A stretch of DNA of 64,000 nt, taken from positions 1,364,001-1,428,000 of the forward strand of contig NZ_CP032698.1 of the NCBI RefSeq assembly GCF_003627815.1, given 5' to 3'. The notes below the pieces were generated by a model. That model was not told where the DNA came from. It ran no database searches and saw only the letters and a list, made by a program, of their open reading frames with translations. Every line of letters begins with the position of its first letter. The first letter of the stretch is position 1. The stretch comes from Streptomyces hundungensis. Lineage in GTDB: Bacteria; Actinomycetota; Actinomycetes; Streptomycetales; Streptomycetaceae. Shown here in pieces: positions 34,484 through 43,147 of the stretch. A program made the translations under genes and the position numbers.

Positions 34484-35415
34484 ACCGCACCCCGCCCCGC
34501 CGGCCGAAGGCCCTGCTGTGCACCGCCGTCACCGTGCTCCTGCTCGCCACCGCATGCTCGTCGACCTCCTCGGACGACGACGCGGACGGCTCGGACCAAC
34601 CCCGCCCGACGGCTACCGCGCCCACCCTCTCCCCCGCTCCCACCCGGGGCCGCACGGCCGCTCCTCCGTCCGCCTCCTCGTCCCCGACGCCCGCGCCGAG
34701 CGGTTCGGCCCGGGCGGGGATCTGGCAGCCCAAACCCGGCACCGCCTGGCAGTGGCAGCTCAACGGGCGGGTGCAGGACGGCCCCGACGTGCCGGTGTAC
34801 GACATCGACGGCTTCGAGAACACCGCGGCCGACGTCGCCAAACTGCACGCCCGCGGACGCAAGGCGATCTGCTACGTCAACGCGGGCGCCTGGGAGAACT
34901 TCCGGCCCGACAAGGAGGCCTTCCCCAGCGCGGTGCGCGGCGAGAACAACGGCTGGGAGGGCGAGCGCTGGCTCGACATCCGGCGGATCGACGTGCTGCG
35001 GCCCCTGATGGAGCGCCGGTTCGACATGTGCCGGGAGAAGGGTTTCGACGGGGTGGAGCCGGATCTGATGGACGGCTACCTCAACAAGACGGGCTTCGCG
35101 CTCACGGCCGCGGACCAGCTGGCGTACAACCGCATGCTCTCCTCGATCGCCCATGCGCGGGGTCTCGCGGTGGGGCTCAAGAACGATCTCCAGCAGATCC
35201 CCGATCTGGTGCCCGCCTTCGACTTCGCGGTCAACGAGCAGTGCGCGCAGTACGACGAGTGCGCCTTGCTCTCCCCGTTCGTGAAGGCGGACAAGGCGGT
35301 GTTCCACGTCGAGTACGAGCTGCCCGCGCAGGACTTCTGCGCCGAGTCCGGCCGGCTCGGGCTGTCCTCGATGCGCAAGAACCTGAAGCTGGACGCCTGG
35401 CGCCAGCCCTGCTGA
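34480..35415 (+). CDS. GH114 endo-alpha-1,4-galactosaminidase-like lipoprotein
   Basis: A 311-residue exported lipoprotein: signal sequence with lipobox LLATAC (about residues 22-27), a Ser/Asp/Pro-rich linker to about 80, then a GH114 TIM barrel. Family marks are VPVYDIDGFEN, AICYVNAGAWENFRPD, WEGERWLDIRRIDVL, KGFDGVEPDLMDGY (catalytic Glu/Asp region), GLKNDLQQIP and FAVNEQC. GH114 acts on alpha-1,4-linked galactosamine polymers. Its ATGA overlap with the spherulin-4 gene couples the two hydrolases. Last gene of the cluster. Confidence 0.9.
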   Translation: MNRTPPRRPKALLCTAVTVLLLATACSSTSSDDDADGSDQPRPTATAPTLSPAPTRGRTAAPPSASSSPTPAPSGSARAGIWQPKPGTAWQWQLNGRVQDGPDVPVYDIDGFENTAADVAKLHARGRKAICYVNAGAWENFRPDKEAFPSAVRGENNGWEGERWLDIRRIDVLRPLMERRFDMCREKGFDGVEPDLMDGYLNKTGFALTAADQLAYNRMLSSIAHARGLAVGLKNDLQQIPDLVPAFDFAVNEQCAQYDECALLSPFVKADKAVFHVEYELPAQDFCAESGRLGLSSMRKNLKLDAWRQPC

Positions 35416-35427
35416 GTGGCGCGCGGA

Positions 35428-36351
35428 TCAGCCGAGGAGCATCGCGATCAGAGACAGGGACAGCATCGACAGGAGGGTCGAGAGCAGGACGGCGTCCCGG
35501 GGCAGCGCGGTGTCGAGCCGGTATTCGGAGGCGAAGATGAACGCGTTCTGCGCGGTGGGCAGCGCCGCGCAGAGCACCACCGCGAACAGTTCGTGGCGGC
35601 CGAGCCCGAAGGCCCACCTCCCCACCACATAGGCGAGCAGCGGCTGTACGGCCGTTTTCAGGGTGACCAGCACGGCCCGCTCGGCCCGCTCGCCGGGGTC
35701 GGCGGCGGTGCGTGCGGTGAGCGACATGCCGAGGGCGAACAGGGCTGCGGGGACGGCGCCGCCGCCCAGGATGGTCAGCGGCGTGGTCACCTCGGCGGGC
35801 AGCCGGAGGCCGAGTGCGGCGACGGCCACCCCGGCGGCCGAGGCGCCGACCACCGGGTTGCGCAGGGGGAGTTGCGCCATCCGGAGCAGGCGCCGGCCCG
35901 CGTCGCGGCGTACGTCGAGTTCGATGAGGACCAGGATCAGCGGCGTGATGAACAGCATCTGGAACAGGGCCGCGGCCACGATGAACGAGGTGTCGTGCAG
36001 GACGTGCAGGGCGACGGGGATGCCCAGGTTGGCGGAGTTCACATAGGACGCGGCCATGGCGCCTATCGCCTGCTCGGCCCTCTTGCGCCGAAACAGTCGC
36101 CTGCTCGCCCAGAGCCCCGCGGCGAACACGGCGAGCAGGCTGAGGGCGAAGACCGCGACGCCGGGCTGTGCGAGTGCTCCGGGCCGCGATTTCGCCATGG
36201 TCAGGAAGAGCAGCGCGGGCATCGCGAAGGTGAACGCGAAGCGCCCGAGGACCTGTTGGGCCTGGTCGCCGAGCAGGTTGAACCGTCCCGCGACCCAGCC
36301 GAACGCGGTGATGATCCAGATGGGAAGGAAGCCGGAGAGAACCGAATGCAC
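35428..36351 (-). CDS. AEC family (auxin efflux carrier-like) transporter
   Basis: A 307-residue inner membrane protein with about nine to ten helices in two halves, each with the AEC pattern: FTFAMPALLFLTMAKSRPG, SYVNSANLGIPVALHVLHD, GGGAVPAALFALGMSL and AALPTAQNAFIFASEY. Such carriers export organic acids or amino-acid-like solutes. GTG 36351 is chosen; upstream in-frame sequence lacks membrane character. It lies 52 bases downstream of the aldehyde dehydrogenase gene, so the two may form an operon. It converges on the exopolysaccharide cluster with 12 bases between stops. Confidence 0.9.
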   Translation of the reverse strand: MHSVLSGFLPIWIITAFGWVAGRFNLLGDQAQQVLGRFAFTFAMPALLFLTMAKSRPGALAQPGVAVFALSLLAVFAAGLWASRRLFRRKRAEQAIGAMAASYVNSANLGIPVALHVLHDTSFIVAAALFQMLFITPLILVLIELDVRRDAGRRLLRMAQLPLRNPVVGASAAGVAVAALGLRLPAEVTTPLTILGGGAVPAALFALGMSLTARTAADPGERAERAVLVTLKTAVQPLLAYVVGRWAFGLGRHELFAVVLCAALPTAQNAFIFASEYRLDTALPRDAVLLSTLLSMLSLSLIAMLLG

Positions 36352-36403
36352 CGGCCAAGGATGCCCGAGGGGTGTCCGCCCCCTGACGTCAGGGTGCGCG
36401 TGG

Positions 36404-37840
36404 TCAGAACGGATGGTCGGCCGGTTCGCGGCGCACCGTGGTCCAGCGCAGTTCGGTGAAGGCGTCCAGGTTCGCCGAACCACCGAACCGCGCCCCCGTC
36501 CCGGACGCGGCGATCCCGCCGAACGGCGCGACCGCCTCGTCGTTGACCGTCTGGTCGTTGATGTGGGCGATCCCGGTCGGGATGCGGTCCGCGAGTTCCA
36601 GGCCGAGCGCGGTGTCCTGGGTGACGATGCCGAGCGACAGGCCGTAGGGTCCCGCGGCGGCCAGGGCCGCGGCCTCGTCCAGGGTGGTGAACGAACGGAC
36701 CGGCGCGACCGGCCCGAAGACCTCTTCGGTGTAGGCGGGGGTGTGGTCGTCGACGTCGGCGAGGACGGTGGGCCGGTGGAAGAGGTCGTGGTGGGTGCCG
36801 CCCGCGGCGAGCCGGGCGCCCCGCGCGGTGCTGGCCTCCACCAGGTGCTGGATCTTGGCGAGTTGGGCGTCGTCGATGACGGGACCGAGGTGGACCCGTT
36901 CGCGGTAGGGGTCGCCGACGCTCAGCGCGTCGGCCTTGGCGGCGAGCCGCTCGACGTACTCCTCGTACAGCGAGGCGTGGACGAGGTGGCGCCCGGTGGT
37001 CATGCATATCTGGCCCTGGTGGAAGAAGGAGCCCCAGGTGGCTTGGGCGACGGCGCCCTCGATGTCCGCGTCGGCGAGTACGACGAGTGCCGAGTTGCCG
37101 CCCAACTCCAGGTGCGCGCGCTTGAGTTGACGGCCGGCCGCCTCGCCGACCAGGCGGCCCGCCGCGGTCGAGCCGGTGAAGGAGATGACGGGGATCCGGT
37201 GGTCCGCGATCAGCGCCTGGCCGGTCTCGGCGCCGCCGGGCAGGACGTGCAGCAACCCTTCGGGCAGGCCGGCCTCCGCGAACACGGCCTCCAGCGCGAG
37301 TCCGCCGCAGACGACGGTGCGCGGGTCGGGCTTGAGCAGGACCGCGTTGCCGAGCGCGAGCGCGGGGGCCACCGAGCGGATGGAGAGGATGAGCGGGGCG
37401 TTGAACGGGGCGATGACCGCGGTCACGCCGACCGGGACCCGGCGGGTGTAGGAGAGCCGGGGCTGTTCGCTCGGCAGCACCTCGCCGAGCGGCCGGGAGG
37501 CGAGGGCGGCCGCCTCGTAGCACTCCTGGGCGGCGACGTGCAGCTCGAAGTCGGCCTTGCCCGGCACCGATCCGGACTCGCGTATGAGCCACTCCCGCAG
37601 CTCGTCGGCGTGGTGGCCGAAGAGGTCGCCGGCCCGGCGCAGGACCGCCGCGCGTTCGACGTGCGGGGTGCGCGCCCAGGCGGTCCCTGCCGCGACGGCG
37701 GAGGCCGCCGCCGCGTCGACGTCGGCGCCCGCGGCCAGGGTCACGGCGCCGAGCGACTCCCCGGTGGCCGGCTCGACGACCTCGTACTCACCCCCGGCGA
37801 GCGGTGTGGGCTGCCATGTCTTGGGATCGAGCAGGGGCAT
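36404..37840 (-). CDS. NAD(P)-dependent aldehyde dehydrogenase
   Basis: A 478-residue ALDH. Catalytic Glu is in HLELGGNSALVVL and catalytic Cys in FFHQGQICMTTGR (about residue 280); VISFTGSTAAGRLVG and EEVFGPVAPV are present. Sequence style (WQPTPLAGGEYEVVEPATGE) recalls benzaldehyde/vanillin dehydrogenases of actinomycetes, but substrate is uncertain. ATG 37840 follows AGGAGAG. Upstream on the same strand is a thiolase, consistent with aromatic or fatty acid catabolism. Confidence 0.95.
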   Translation of the reverse strand: MPLLDPKTWQPTPLAGGEYEVVEPATGESLGAVTLAAGADVDAAAASAVAAGTAWARTPHVERAAVLRRAGDLFGHHADELREWLIRESGSVPGKADFELHVAAQECYEAAALASRPLGEVLPSEQPRLSYTRRVPVGVTAVIAPFNAPLILSIRSVAPALALGNAVLLKPDPRTVVCGGLALEAVFAEAGLPEGLLHVLPGGAETGQALIADHRIPVISFTGSTAAGRLVGEAAGRQLKRAHLELGGNSALVVLADADIEGAVAQATWGSFFHQGQICMTTGRHLVHASLYEEYVERLAAKADALSVGDPYRERVHLGPVIDDAQLAKIQHLVEASTARGARLAAGGTHHDLFHRPTVLADVDDHTPAYTEEVFGPVAPVRSFTTLDEAAALAAAGPYGLSLGIVTQDTALGLELADRIPTGIAHINDQTVNDEAVAPFGGIAASGTGARFGGSANLDAFTELRWTTVRREPADHPF

Positions 37841-37977
37841 CAGAACTCTCCTGTCACTGTCGCGTCCGAGGGTAACTCCCGCGCGGGACACGGCGGTTGA
37901 CGGCATCCGCCGACCACGGGGCGCCCGAGCGCGGCGCCATCGTAAGAGGCTTCACCGCGCGATGGAGCGCCGGGGGG

Positions 37978-38033
37978 CGCCACCCCGGGGCCGCCACCCT
38001 GGGGCCGCCACCTCGGGGCCGCCACCTCGGGGG
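37978..38033. repeat. Four 14-bp tandem repeats
   Basis: Four units of CGCCACCYYGGGGC occur in tandem between the thiolase stop and the aldehyde dehydrogenase start; they differ at two positions and the last ends in G. Non-coding. Confidence 0.9.
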
Positions 38034-38059
38034 GGCGCCGACTCCGTATCGCCCGGCGG

Positions 38060-39244
38060 TCAGCGTTCCAGTACGAGCGCCAGGCCCTGGCCCACTCCGA
38101 TGCAGAGGGCGGCGAGGCCGGTGCCGGATCCTGCCGCGGCGAGCTGATGGGCGACGGCTCCGGCGAGCCGGGCGCCGGAGGCGCCGAGCGGATGGCCGAT
38201 GGCGATGGCGCCGCCGCGCGGGTTGACCACGGCGGGGTCGAGCTCGGGCCAGCTCGCGAGGCAGCCGAGCGATTGGGCGGCGAAGGCCTCGTTCAGCTCG
38301 AAGGTGGTGAGGTCGACGAAGTCCCGGCCCGCCCTGGCGAGCGCCTTGCGGACCGCCTCGACGGGGCCGAGCCCGAAGAGGTGGGGCTCGATGCCGGTCA
38401 CGGCGGAGCTCCGGATGCGGGCGAGGGGCTCGCGGCCGGTGGCCCGCAGCCCTTCCTCGTCGACGAGCAGCAGAGCGGCCGCGCCGTCGTTGAGCGGGGA
38501 GGCGTTGCCCGCGGTCACCGAACCGTCCGCCCGGAAGACCGGCTTGAGGCGGCCGAGCGCCTCCAGCGTGGAGGATTCCCGGATGCACTCGTCACGGGCC
38601 AGGTCGACGCCGCCGTAGGGGACGACCTCGCCGTCGTACAGGCCCTTGGCCCAGGCCTCGGCGGCCTTGCGGTGGCTGTCGAGGGCGAAGGCGTCCTGCT
38701 GTTCGCGGGTGATGCCGTGGCGCTCCGCGATGAGTTCGGCGCCCTCGCCGAGCGCGACCGTCCACTGCGCGGGCATCTTCGGGTTGGTCATGCGCCAGCC
38801 GAGGGTGGTGGAGTACATCTGCTGATGCCCGGCGGGGAAGGCGCGTTCGGGCTTCTGGACGACCCAGGGTGCGCGGGACATCGACTCGACGCCCCCCGCG
38901 ACGGCTATCGAGGCGTCCCCGACGGCGATGGCGCGGGCCGCCTGGATCACGGCTTCCAGGCCGGAGCCGCAGAGGCGATTGACGGTGACCCCGGGCACCG
39001 AGACGGGAAGCCCGGCGAGCAGCACGGCCATCCGGGCCACGTCACGGTTGTCCTCGCCCGCGCCGTTGGCGTCCCCGAAGTACACGTCGTCGATGCGCGC
39101 CGGGTCGAGCTCCGGGGTGCGGTCCACCAGCGACCTGACGACGTGCGCGGCGAGGTCGTCGGGCCGCACCCCGGCGAGGGCGCCCCCGAACTTGCCGACG
39201 GGGGTGCGGACGGCGTCGACGATGTACACGTCGCGGATGCTCAT
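38060..39244 (-). CDS. Thiolase (acetyl-CoA acyltransferase, 3-oxoadipyl-CoA thiolase-like)
   Basis: A 394-residue thiolase. The acyl-accepting Cys is in VNRLCGSGLEAVIQ (residue 92), the His in IAIGHPLGASGARLAG, and the second Cys in ALCIGVGQGLALVLE. The N terminus DVYIVDAVRTPVGKFGGALAGVRPDDLAA resembles PcaF-type beta-ketoadipyl-CoA thiolases. Without pca neighbours a general fatty-acid thiolase is equally possible. ATG 39244 has GGAGAG within reach. Possibly co-transcribed with the aldehyde dehydrogenase, though 219 bp separates them. Confidence 0.93.
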   Translation of the reverse strand: MSIRDVYIVDAVRTPVGKFGGALAGVRPDDLAAHVVRSLVDRTPELDPARIDDVYFGDANGAGEDNRDVARMAVLLAGLPVSVPGVTVNRLCGSGLEAVIQAARAIAVGDASIAVAGGVESMSRAPWVVQKPERAFPAGHQQMYSTTLGWRMTNPKMPAQWTVALGEGAELIAERHGITREQQDAFALDSHRKAAEAWAKGLYDGEVVPYGGVDLARDECIRESSTLEALGRLKPVFRADGSVTAGNASPLNDGAAALLLVDEEGLRATGREPLARIRSSAVTGIEPHLFGLGPVEAVRKALARAGRDFVDLTTFELNEAFAAQSLGCLASWPELDPAVVNPRGGAIAIGHPLGASGARLAGAVAHQLAAAGSGTGLAALCIGVGQGLALVLER

Positions 39245-39386
39245 CGGGTCTCTCCCACAAATCTCTCCACCGCTTCGGGGCCACCACGGCGGCCGGTTCG
39301 CCCAGTGAAGTGATGTTCATGAACGGCTGCCGCCCGAGTCTCTGCCCGTCGCCGTCGGCTGTCAACGGGCCTCGGCCGGAGCGCGA

Positions 39387-39686
39387 TCACACCCCCGGAC
39401 GGGTCGCCACCTCCCTGACCACCGCGGTCAGGCCGATGTCGAGTTCGGATCCGTCGACCAGGAGCGCCTCGACCGCGCGCCCGGCGGAGTCGATCTCGGC
39501 CTCGATGCCGTGTCCGGCGTAGCGGGGATAGCCCGAGACGCCCATTTCGCCGGTCGCCTCGACGACGGCGGACCGTACGGCGCTGTCGGCCACCGAGGCC
39601 TCGCCCCGGGACTCGACGTGTTCGGGAACGAGCAGGATCTCGAAGCGCCGGGGGTGCCGGCTCGCGTGCTCTGGTCGGTTGCTCAT
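39387..39686 (-). CDS. Hypothetical protein (99 aa)
   Basis: A small acidic protein. The N terminus is basic (RPEHASRHPRRFEILLVPEHVES) and the C-terminal half looks structured (GIEAEIDSAGRAVEALLVDGSELDIGLTAVVREVATRPG). No signal peptide, membrane helix or known domain. GGAG lies only one base from the ATG, so the true start could differ. It is between the thiolase and LacI genes on the same strand. Confidence 0.65.
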   Translation of the reverse strand: MSNRPEHASRHPRRFEILLVPEHVESRGEASVADSAVRSAVVEATGEMGVSGYPRYAGHGIEAEIDSAGRAVEALLVDGSELDIGLTAVVREVATRPGV

Positions 39687-39740
39687 GCTCCGACGCTAGA
39701 CACCCCCGGGCCCGAACGCACGCCGTCCCGGTGAGCCCGT

Positions 39741-40763
39741 TCAGCTCGATTCGCGGGGCAGCGCCCGGGCGCCCATCAGATCGTGGCGCTCGGGGGTGCC
39801 GTCCGGGTCCCGTACCACGCGGTCCACCAGCTCGGCCAGGTGGCGGCCGGTCACCATCTCCACGCGGACGGTGCTGAGGCGGGGGCGCAGCAGGCGCCCG
39901 AGCAGGAGGTCGTCGGCGCCGATCACGGCGGTCTCGCGGGGGACATCGATGTCAGCGTCCTGGAGGGCGCGCATCAGGAGCATCGCGTACTCGTCGTTGT
40001 AGGCGAACACCGCGTCCAGGCCCAACGCGCGCCAGCGACCGGCCAGTTCGGCCGCGGACTCCTCCGTGTACGCCATCGCCAGGGGCTCGACGACCGCGTC
40101 GCTGCCGTGCACGGCCTTGCGGGCACCGGCGAGGCGGGGGCGGGAGAAGAGGTCGAGGCCCGGCTCGGCGGGCATCAGCACACCGATGCGCCGACGGCCC
40201 CGTTCCCTCAGGTGTCCGACGGCGCTCTCGCCGATCTCGCGCTGGTCCATCACGAGCGCGTGGGCGCCCTCGACGCGCTGGGGGCCCAGCGTTATCACCG
40301 CGCGCGCCCCGGAGCGTTTGAGCAACTGGACGCCCTGCTCGGTGAGTTCGATCTCGCCGAGCGAGACCACCGCGACGGGCCGCAGCTCCGCCCAGGCGCG
40401 GGCCGCCTCGTCCGCGCCGAGCCCGAGGCTGCCGTACTGGACCACCGTGTAGTCGAGTCGGCGCAGCTCCCACTGGAGTTCGTTGAAGAAGCGGCTGTAG
40501 AGGGGGCCGACCGGGATGTGCGCCGTGGGCAGCAGCACGATGCGGGTGTGCCCAGCGCGCAGACTGCGGGCCGCGGCGTGCGGCACATAGCCCAGCTCCT
40601 CGGCGGCGGCGCGGACCCGGACCCGGGTCGGCTCGCTGATCCGCACGGCCGAGGTGTTGTTGAGCACGTAGCTGACGGTCGCCCGGGAGACTCCGGCCAG
40701 CCGTGCCACATCGGCGCTGGTCGGGACGGGACGGTCGGCAGGCTGCTTGGGTGTCTGGCTCAT
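39741..40763 (-). CDS. LacI family transcriptional regulator
   Basis: A 340-residue repressor. The LacI helix-turn-helix and hinge helix are clear: TSADVARLAGVSRATVSYVLNN, then RVRAAAEELGYVPHAAARSLRAG. A periplasmic-binding-like ligand domain follows, with VFAYNDEYAMLLMRALQD and AVIGADDLLLGRLLRPRLSTV. ATG 40763 is used since GGAAAG precedes it better than the ATG four codons upstream. It is divergent from the MFS transporter with 235 bp between and probably controls that transporter and its hydrolase. Ligand unknown. Confidence 0.94.
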   Translation of the reverse strand: MSQTPKQPADRPVPTSADVARLAGVSRATVSYVLNNTSAVRISEPTRVRVRAAAEELGYVPHAAARSLRAGHTRIVLLPTAHIPVGPLYSRFFNELQWELRRLDYTVVQYGSLGLGADEAARAWAELRPVAVVSLGEIELTEQGVQLLKRSGARAVITLGPQRVEGAHALVMDQREIGESAVGHLRERGRRRIGVLMPAEPGLDLFSRPRLAGARKAVHGSDAVVEPLAMAYTEESAAELAGRWRALGLDAVFAYNDEYAMLLMRALQDADIDVPRETAVIGADDLLLGRLLRPRLSTVRVEMVTGRHLAELVDRVVRDPDGTPERHDLMGARALPRESS

Positions 40764-40998
40764 CGCGATCGGCATCTTTCCAGACCCGTCCCGGCCCGGG
40801 TCTAGCGGATGGCTCGAATTCGATGCTACACAGTGCTTACACGAGTAACCAGACACGTGTCACCAGGGTCGCCCCTGCGACGACCGTCGACATCGCCCCA
40901 GGTCACAAGGGGCCCGAAGCCGCGTTCCGACCGGTCGGGCCCCGCGCCGCACCCGCTCGTGCCCCTCGTCCGCCTCTTCCCACTCCTCGGAGGGCAGC

Positions 40999-42246
40999 GT
41001 GGCCCTTTCCTCCCCCGGCACCGGGCTTCCCCTGACCGTCGCCACCCCGTCGCCCCCGCTCACACGCGGGCTCCTCCCGCTGCTGCTGCTCGGCAACACC
41101 GCGATGTACGCCCTCTACATCGGGGTGCCCGGCGTGCTGCTCGCGCTTCAGATCGAGCACATCGACGCGGCGCACAAGGTCGCCGACTTCGGCCTCGTCT
41201 CCGGCGTCTCGGCGATCTTCGCGACCGTGTTCAACCCGGTGGCGGGCGCACTCTCCGACCGCTCGGGGCGCCGCAACCCCTGGATACTCGGCGGCGGTCT
41301 GCTGGCGCTGCCCGCGATGTTCCTGCTGGGCACGGTCCACACGATCCTGCTCATCACCGTCGTGTGGTGCCTGGGCCAAGCCGTCCTCAACGTCTACCAG
41401 GCGGCCCTCACCTCGGTCGTCCCCGACCGGGTGCCCCTGGCCGCGCGCGGCAGGGCCTCGGCCGCCGTCGGGCTGGGGCTGCCGTTCGGGTCCACGGTCG
41501 GCGCGCTGCTCGGAGCCGCCTTCTCGGACCGGTACCGCACCGGCTATCTGGTCTTCGGCGCGCTCGTCGCGGCCGCCGCGGTGATCTTCACCGCGGCCAC
41601 CCGCGAGGAGCGGCGGCCGCCCAGGGCGCCGCTGCCCCTCGCCCGACAGCTCGCCGCGTTCACCGGCGCGCTGCGCGACCACGACTTCCGCTGGGCGTTC
41701 ATCGGCCGGGCGCTGCTCGTGCTCGGCTACTTCGCGGTGGCCGGATATCAGCTCTACATCCTCCAGGACCACACCCGGCTGCCCGCAGGTCTGGCACCCG
41801 AGCACGCGGTGGCGATCCTGATGCCGGTCAACGCCCTCGCCATGGTCGTCTCGACCGTCCTCGGCGGCTGGCTCTCCGACCGCCACGACCGCCGCAAGCT
41901 CTTCGTCGGGGCGTCGGCCGCCCTGTCGGCGGCGGCCCTGGTCATTCCGGCCGTCTCGGCGAGCTGGTCGGCCATGATCGTGTTCTCGGTCGTCAACGGC
42001 CTCGGCTTCGGCTGCTACATGGCGGTCGACACCGCGCTCGTCACCCTGGTCCTGCCGCAGGCTGAGGACGCCGCCCGTGACATGGGCGTCCTGAACATCG
42101 CCAACGCGGGGCCCCAGATCGTCGCCCCGTTCGCGGCGTCGCTGATCGTCTCGGTCAGCGGCGGCTACACCGCGCTCTTCCTGGCCGGAGCGGCGCTCTC
42201 GGTCCTGGGCGCGCTCGCGGTGCGCCCGATCAGGTCCGTGCGCTGA
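40999..42246 (+). CDS. MFS transporter
   Basis: A 415-residue permease with 12 predicted helices. The MFS loop 2-3 signature is GALSDRSGRRNPWILGG and the matching loop 8-9 is GGWLSDRHDRRKLFVG. Polar loop PQAEDAARDMGVLNIANAGPQI is typical of sugar-type actinobacterial MFS proteins. GTG start follows GGAGGGC. It likely forms a unit with the hydrolase at 42406, controlled by the divergent LacI protein; the substrate is unknown. Confidence 0.94.
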   Translation: MALSSPGTGLPLTVATPSPPLTRGLLPLLLLGNTAMYALYIGVPGVLLALQIEHIDAAHKVADFGLVSGVSAIFATVFNPVAGALSDRSGRRNPWILGGGLLALPAMFLLGTVHTILLITVVWCLGQAVLNVYQAALTSVVPDRVPLAARGRASAAVGLGLPFGSTVGALLGAAFSDRYRTGYLVFGALVAAAAVIFTAATREERRPPRAPLPLARQLAAFTGALRDHDFRWAFIGRALLVLGYFAVAGYQLYILQDHTRLPAGLAPEHAVAILMPVNALAMVVSTVLGGWLSDRHDRRKLFVGASAALSAAALVIPAVSASWSAMIVFSVVNGLGFGCYMAVDTALVTLVLPQAEDAARDMGVLNIANAGPQIVAPFAASLIVSVSGGYTALFLAGAALSVLGALAVRPIRSVR

Positions 42247-42405
42247 CAGACGTACGGGCCCGGGCCGGCGCCCACCTGACGCAAGCGCCGGCACCGGGGT
42301 CCGTAGCCGTACGGTTCCGGGGCGGGCCCGCACCTGACCGCGCCGCCCGCCCCGGCCCCGTACACCCGCACCCCAACAGCACCACCCGTACCGAAAGGCA
42401 ACACC

Positions 42406-43101
42406 GTGCAACTCCACACCCACACCTGGGGAGACGGCGACCGTGTCGCGCTCCTGGTCCACGGGATCATGGCCGACCACCGCACATGGCGGAAGGTGGG
42501 CCCGGCGCTCGCAGAGCGGGGCTACCGCGTGCTCGCGGTGGACCTGCGCGGCCACGGCGCGAGCGGACGCGGGGCATACAGCACCGAGCTCTTCGTCGAC
42601 GACCTGGTCGAAACCCTGCCGACCGGGGCCGAGTTGGCGATCGGCCACTCCCTCGGCGGGCTCGCCCTGTCCCTCGCCGTCGAGCGGCTACGCCCGGCCC
42701 GCGCGATCTACTCGGACCCGGCCTGGAACGTCAACCCCCAGCAGGAGGTGGTCGGTCCGGAAGTCTTCGCCCAACTCAAGTCGGCCAGCCGGGAGATGGT
42801 CGCGGGACTCAATCCGCGCTGGGAGGCCGAGGACGTCGACATCGAGCTGGCGACGCTGAAGCTCTGGGACGAGAACACCGCCCTCGGCCTCGCTCCGACG
42901 TTCGGCGCCGACCTGGTCCCGGCAAAGGCCGTGGTCCCCTCACTGGTCCAGTTCGCCGACGCGAGCTTCCTGTACGACGCCGCGGAGGTCGCCCGCCTGG
43001 AGGCGCGCGGCTTCGAGGTCCGCACCGTCAAGGGCGCGGGGCACACCATCCACCGCGACGACTTCGCGGGGTTCATGGCCTCACTTGACGGCTGGATATG
43101 A
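42406..43101 (+). CDS. Alpha/beta hydrolase
   Basis: A 231-residue hydrolase. Motifs: VALLVHGIMADHRTW (oxyanion HG), VDLRGHGASG, the nucleophile elbow AIGHSLGGLALS (Ser about residue 83), and the catalytic His in GAGHTIHRDDF near the C terminus. GTG start with AAAGGC. It lies 160 bases downstream of the MFS transporter on the same strand and may process the imported substrate. An esterase, lactonase or peptidase function cannot be distinguished. Confidence 0.93.
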   Translation: MQLHTHTWGDGDRVALLVHGIMADHRTWRKVGPALAERGYRVLAVDLRGHGASGRGAYSTELFVDDLVETLPTGAELAIGHSLGGLALSLAVERLRPARAIYSDPAWNVNPQQEVVGPEVFAQLKSASREMVAGLNPRWEAEDVDIELATLKLWDENTALGLAPTFGADLVPAKAVVPSLVQFADASFLYDAAEVARLEARGFEVRTVKGAGHTIHRDDFAGFMASLDGWI

Positions 43102-43147
43102 GAGCGCCGGGCGGCACGGCACCCGCCGCGCCGCCCGGCCGTTCGGC

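Noticed and set aside
39315..39324. GTTCATGAAC palindrome upstream of the thiolase gene as an operator
   Set aside because: Too short to be significant without a regulator gene or a second copy.
40764..40998. Short palindromes (GACACGTGTC, TCGAATTCGA) as LacI operators
   Set aside because: Ten-base palindromes are expected dozens of times in 64 kb; position alone is not enough.
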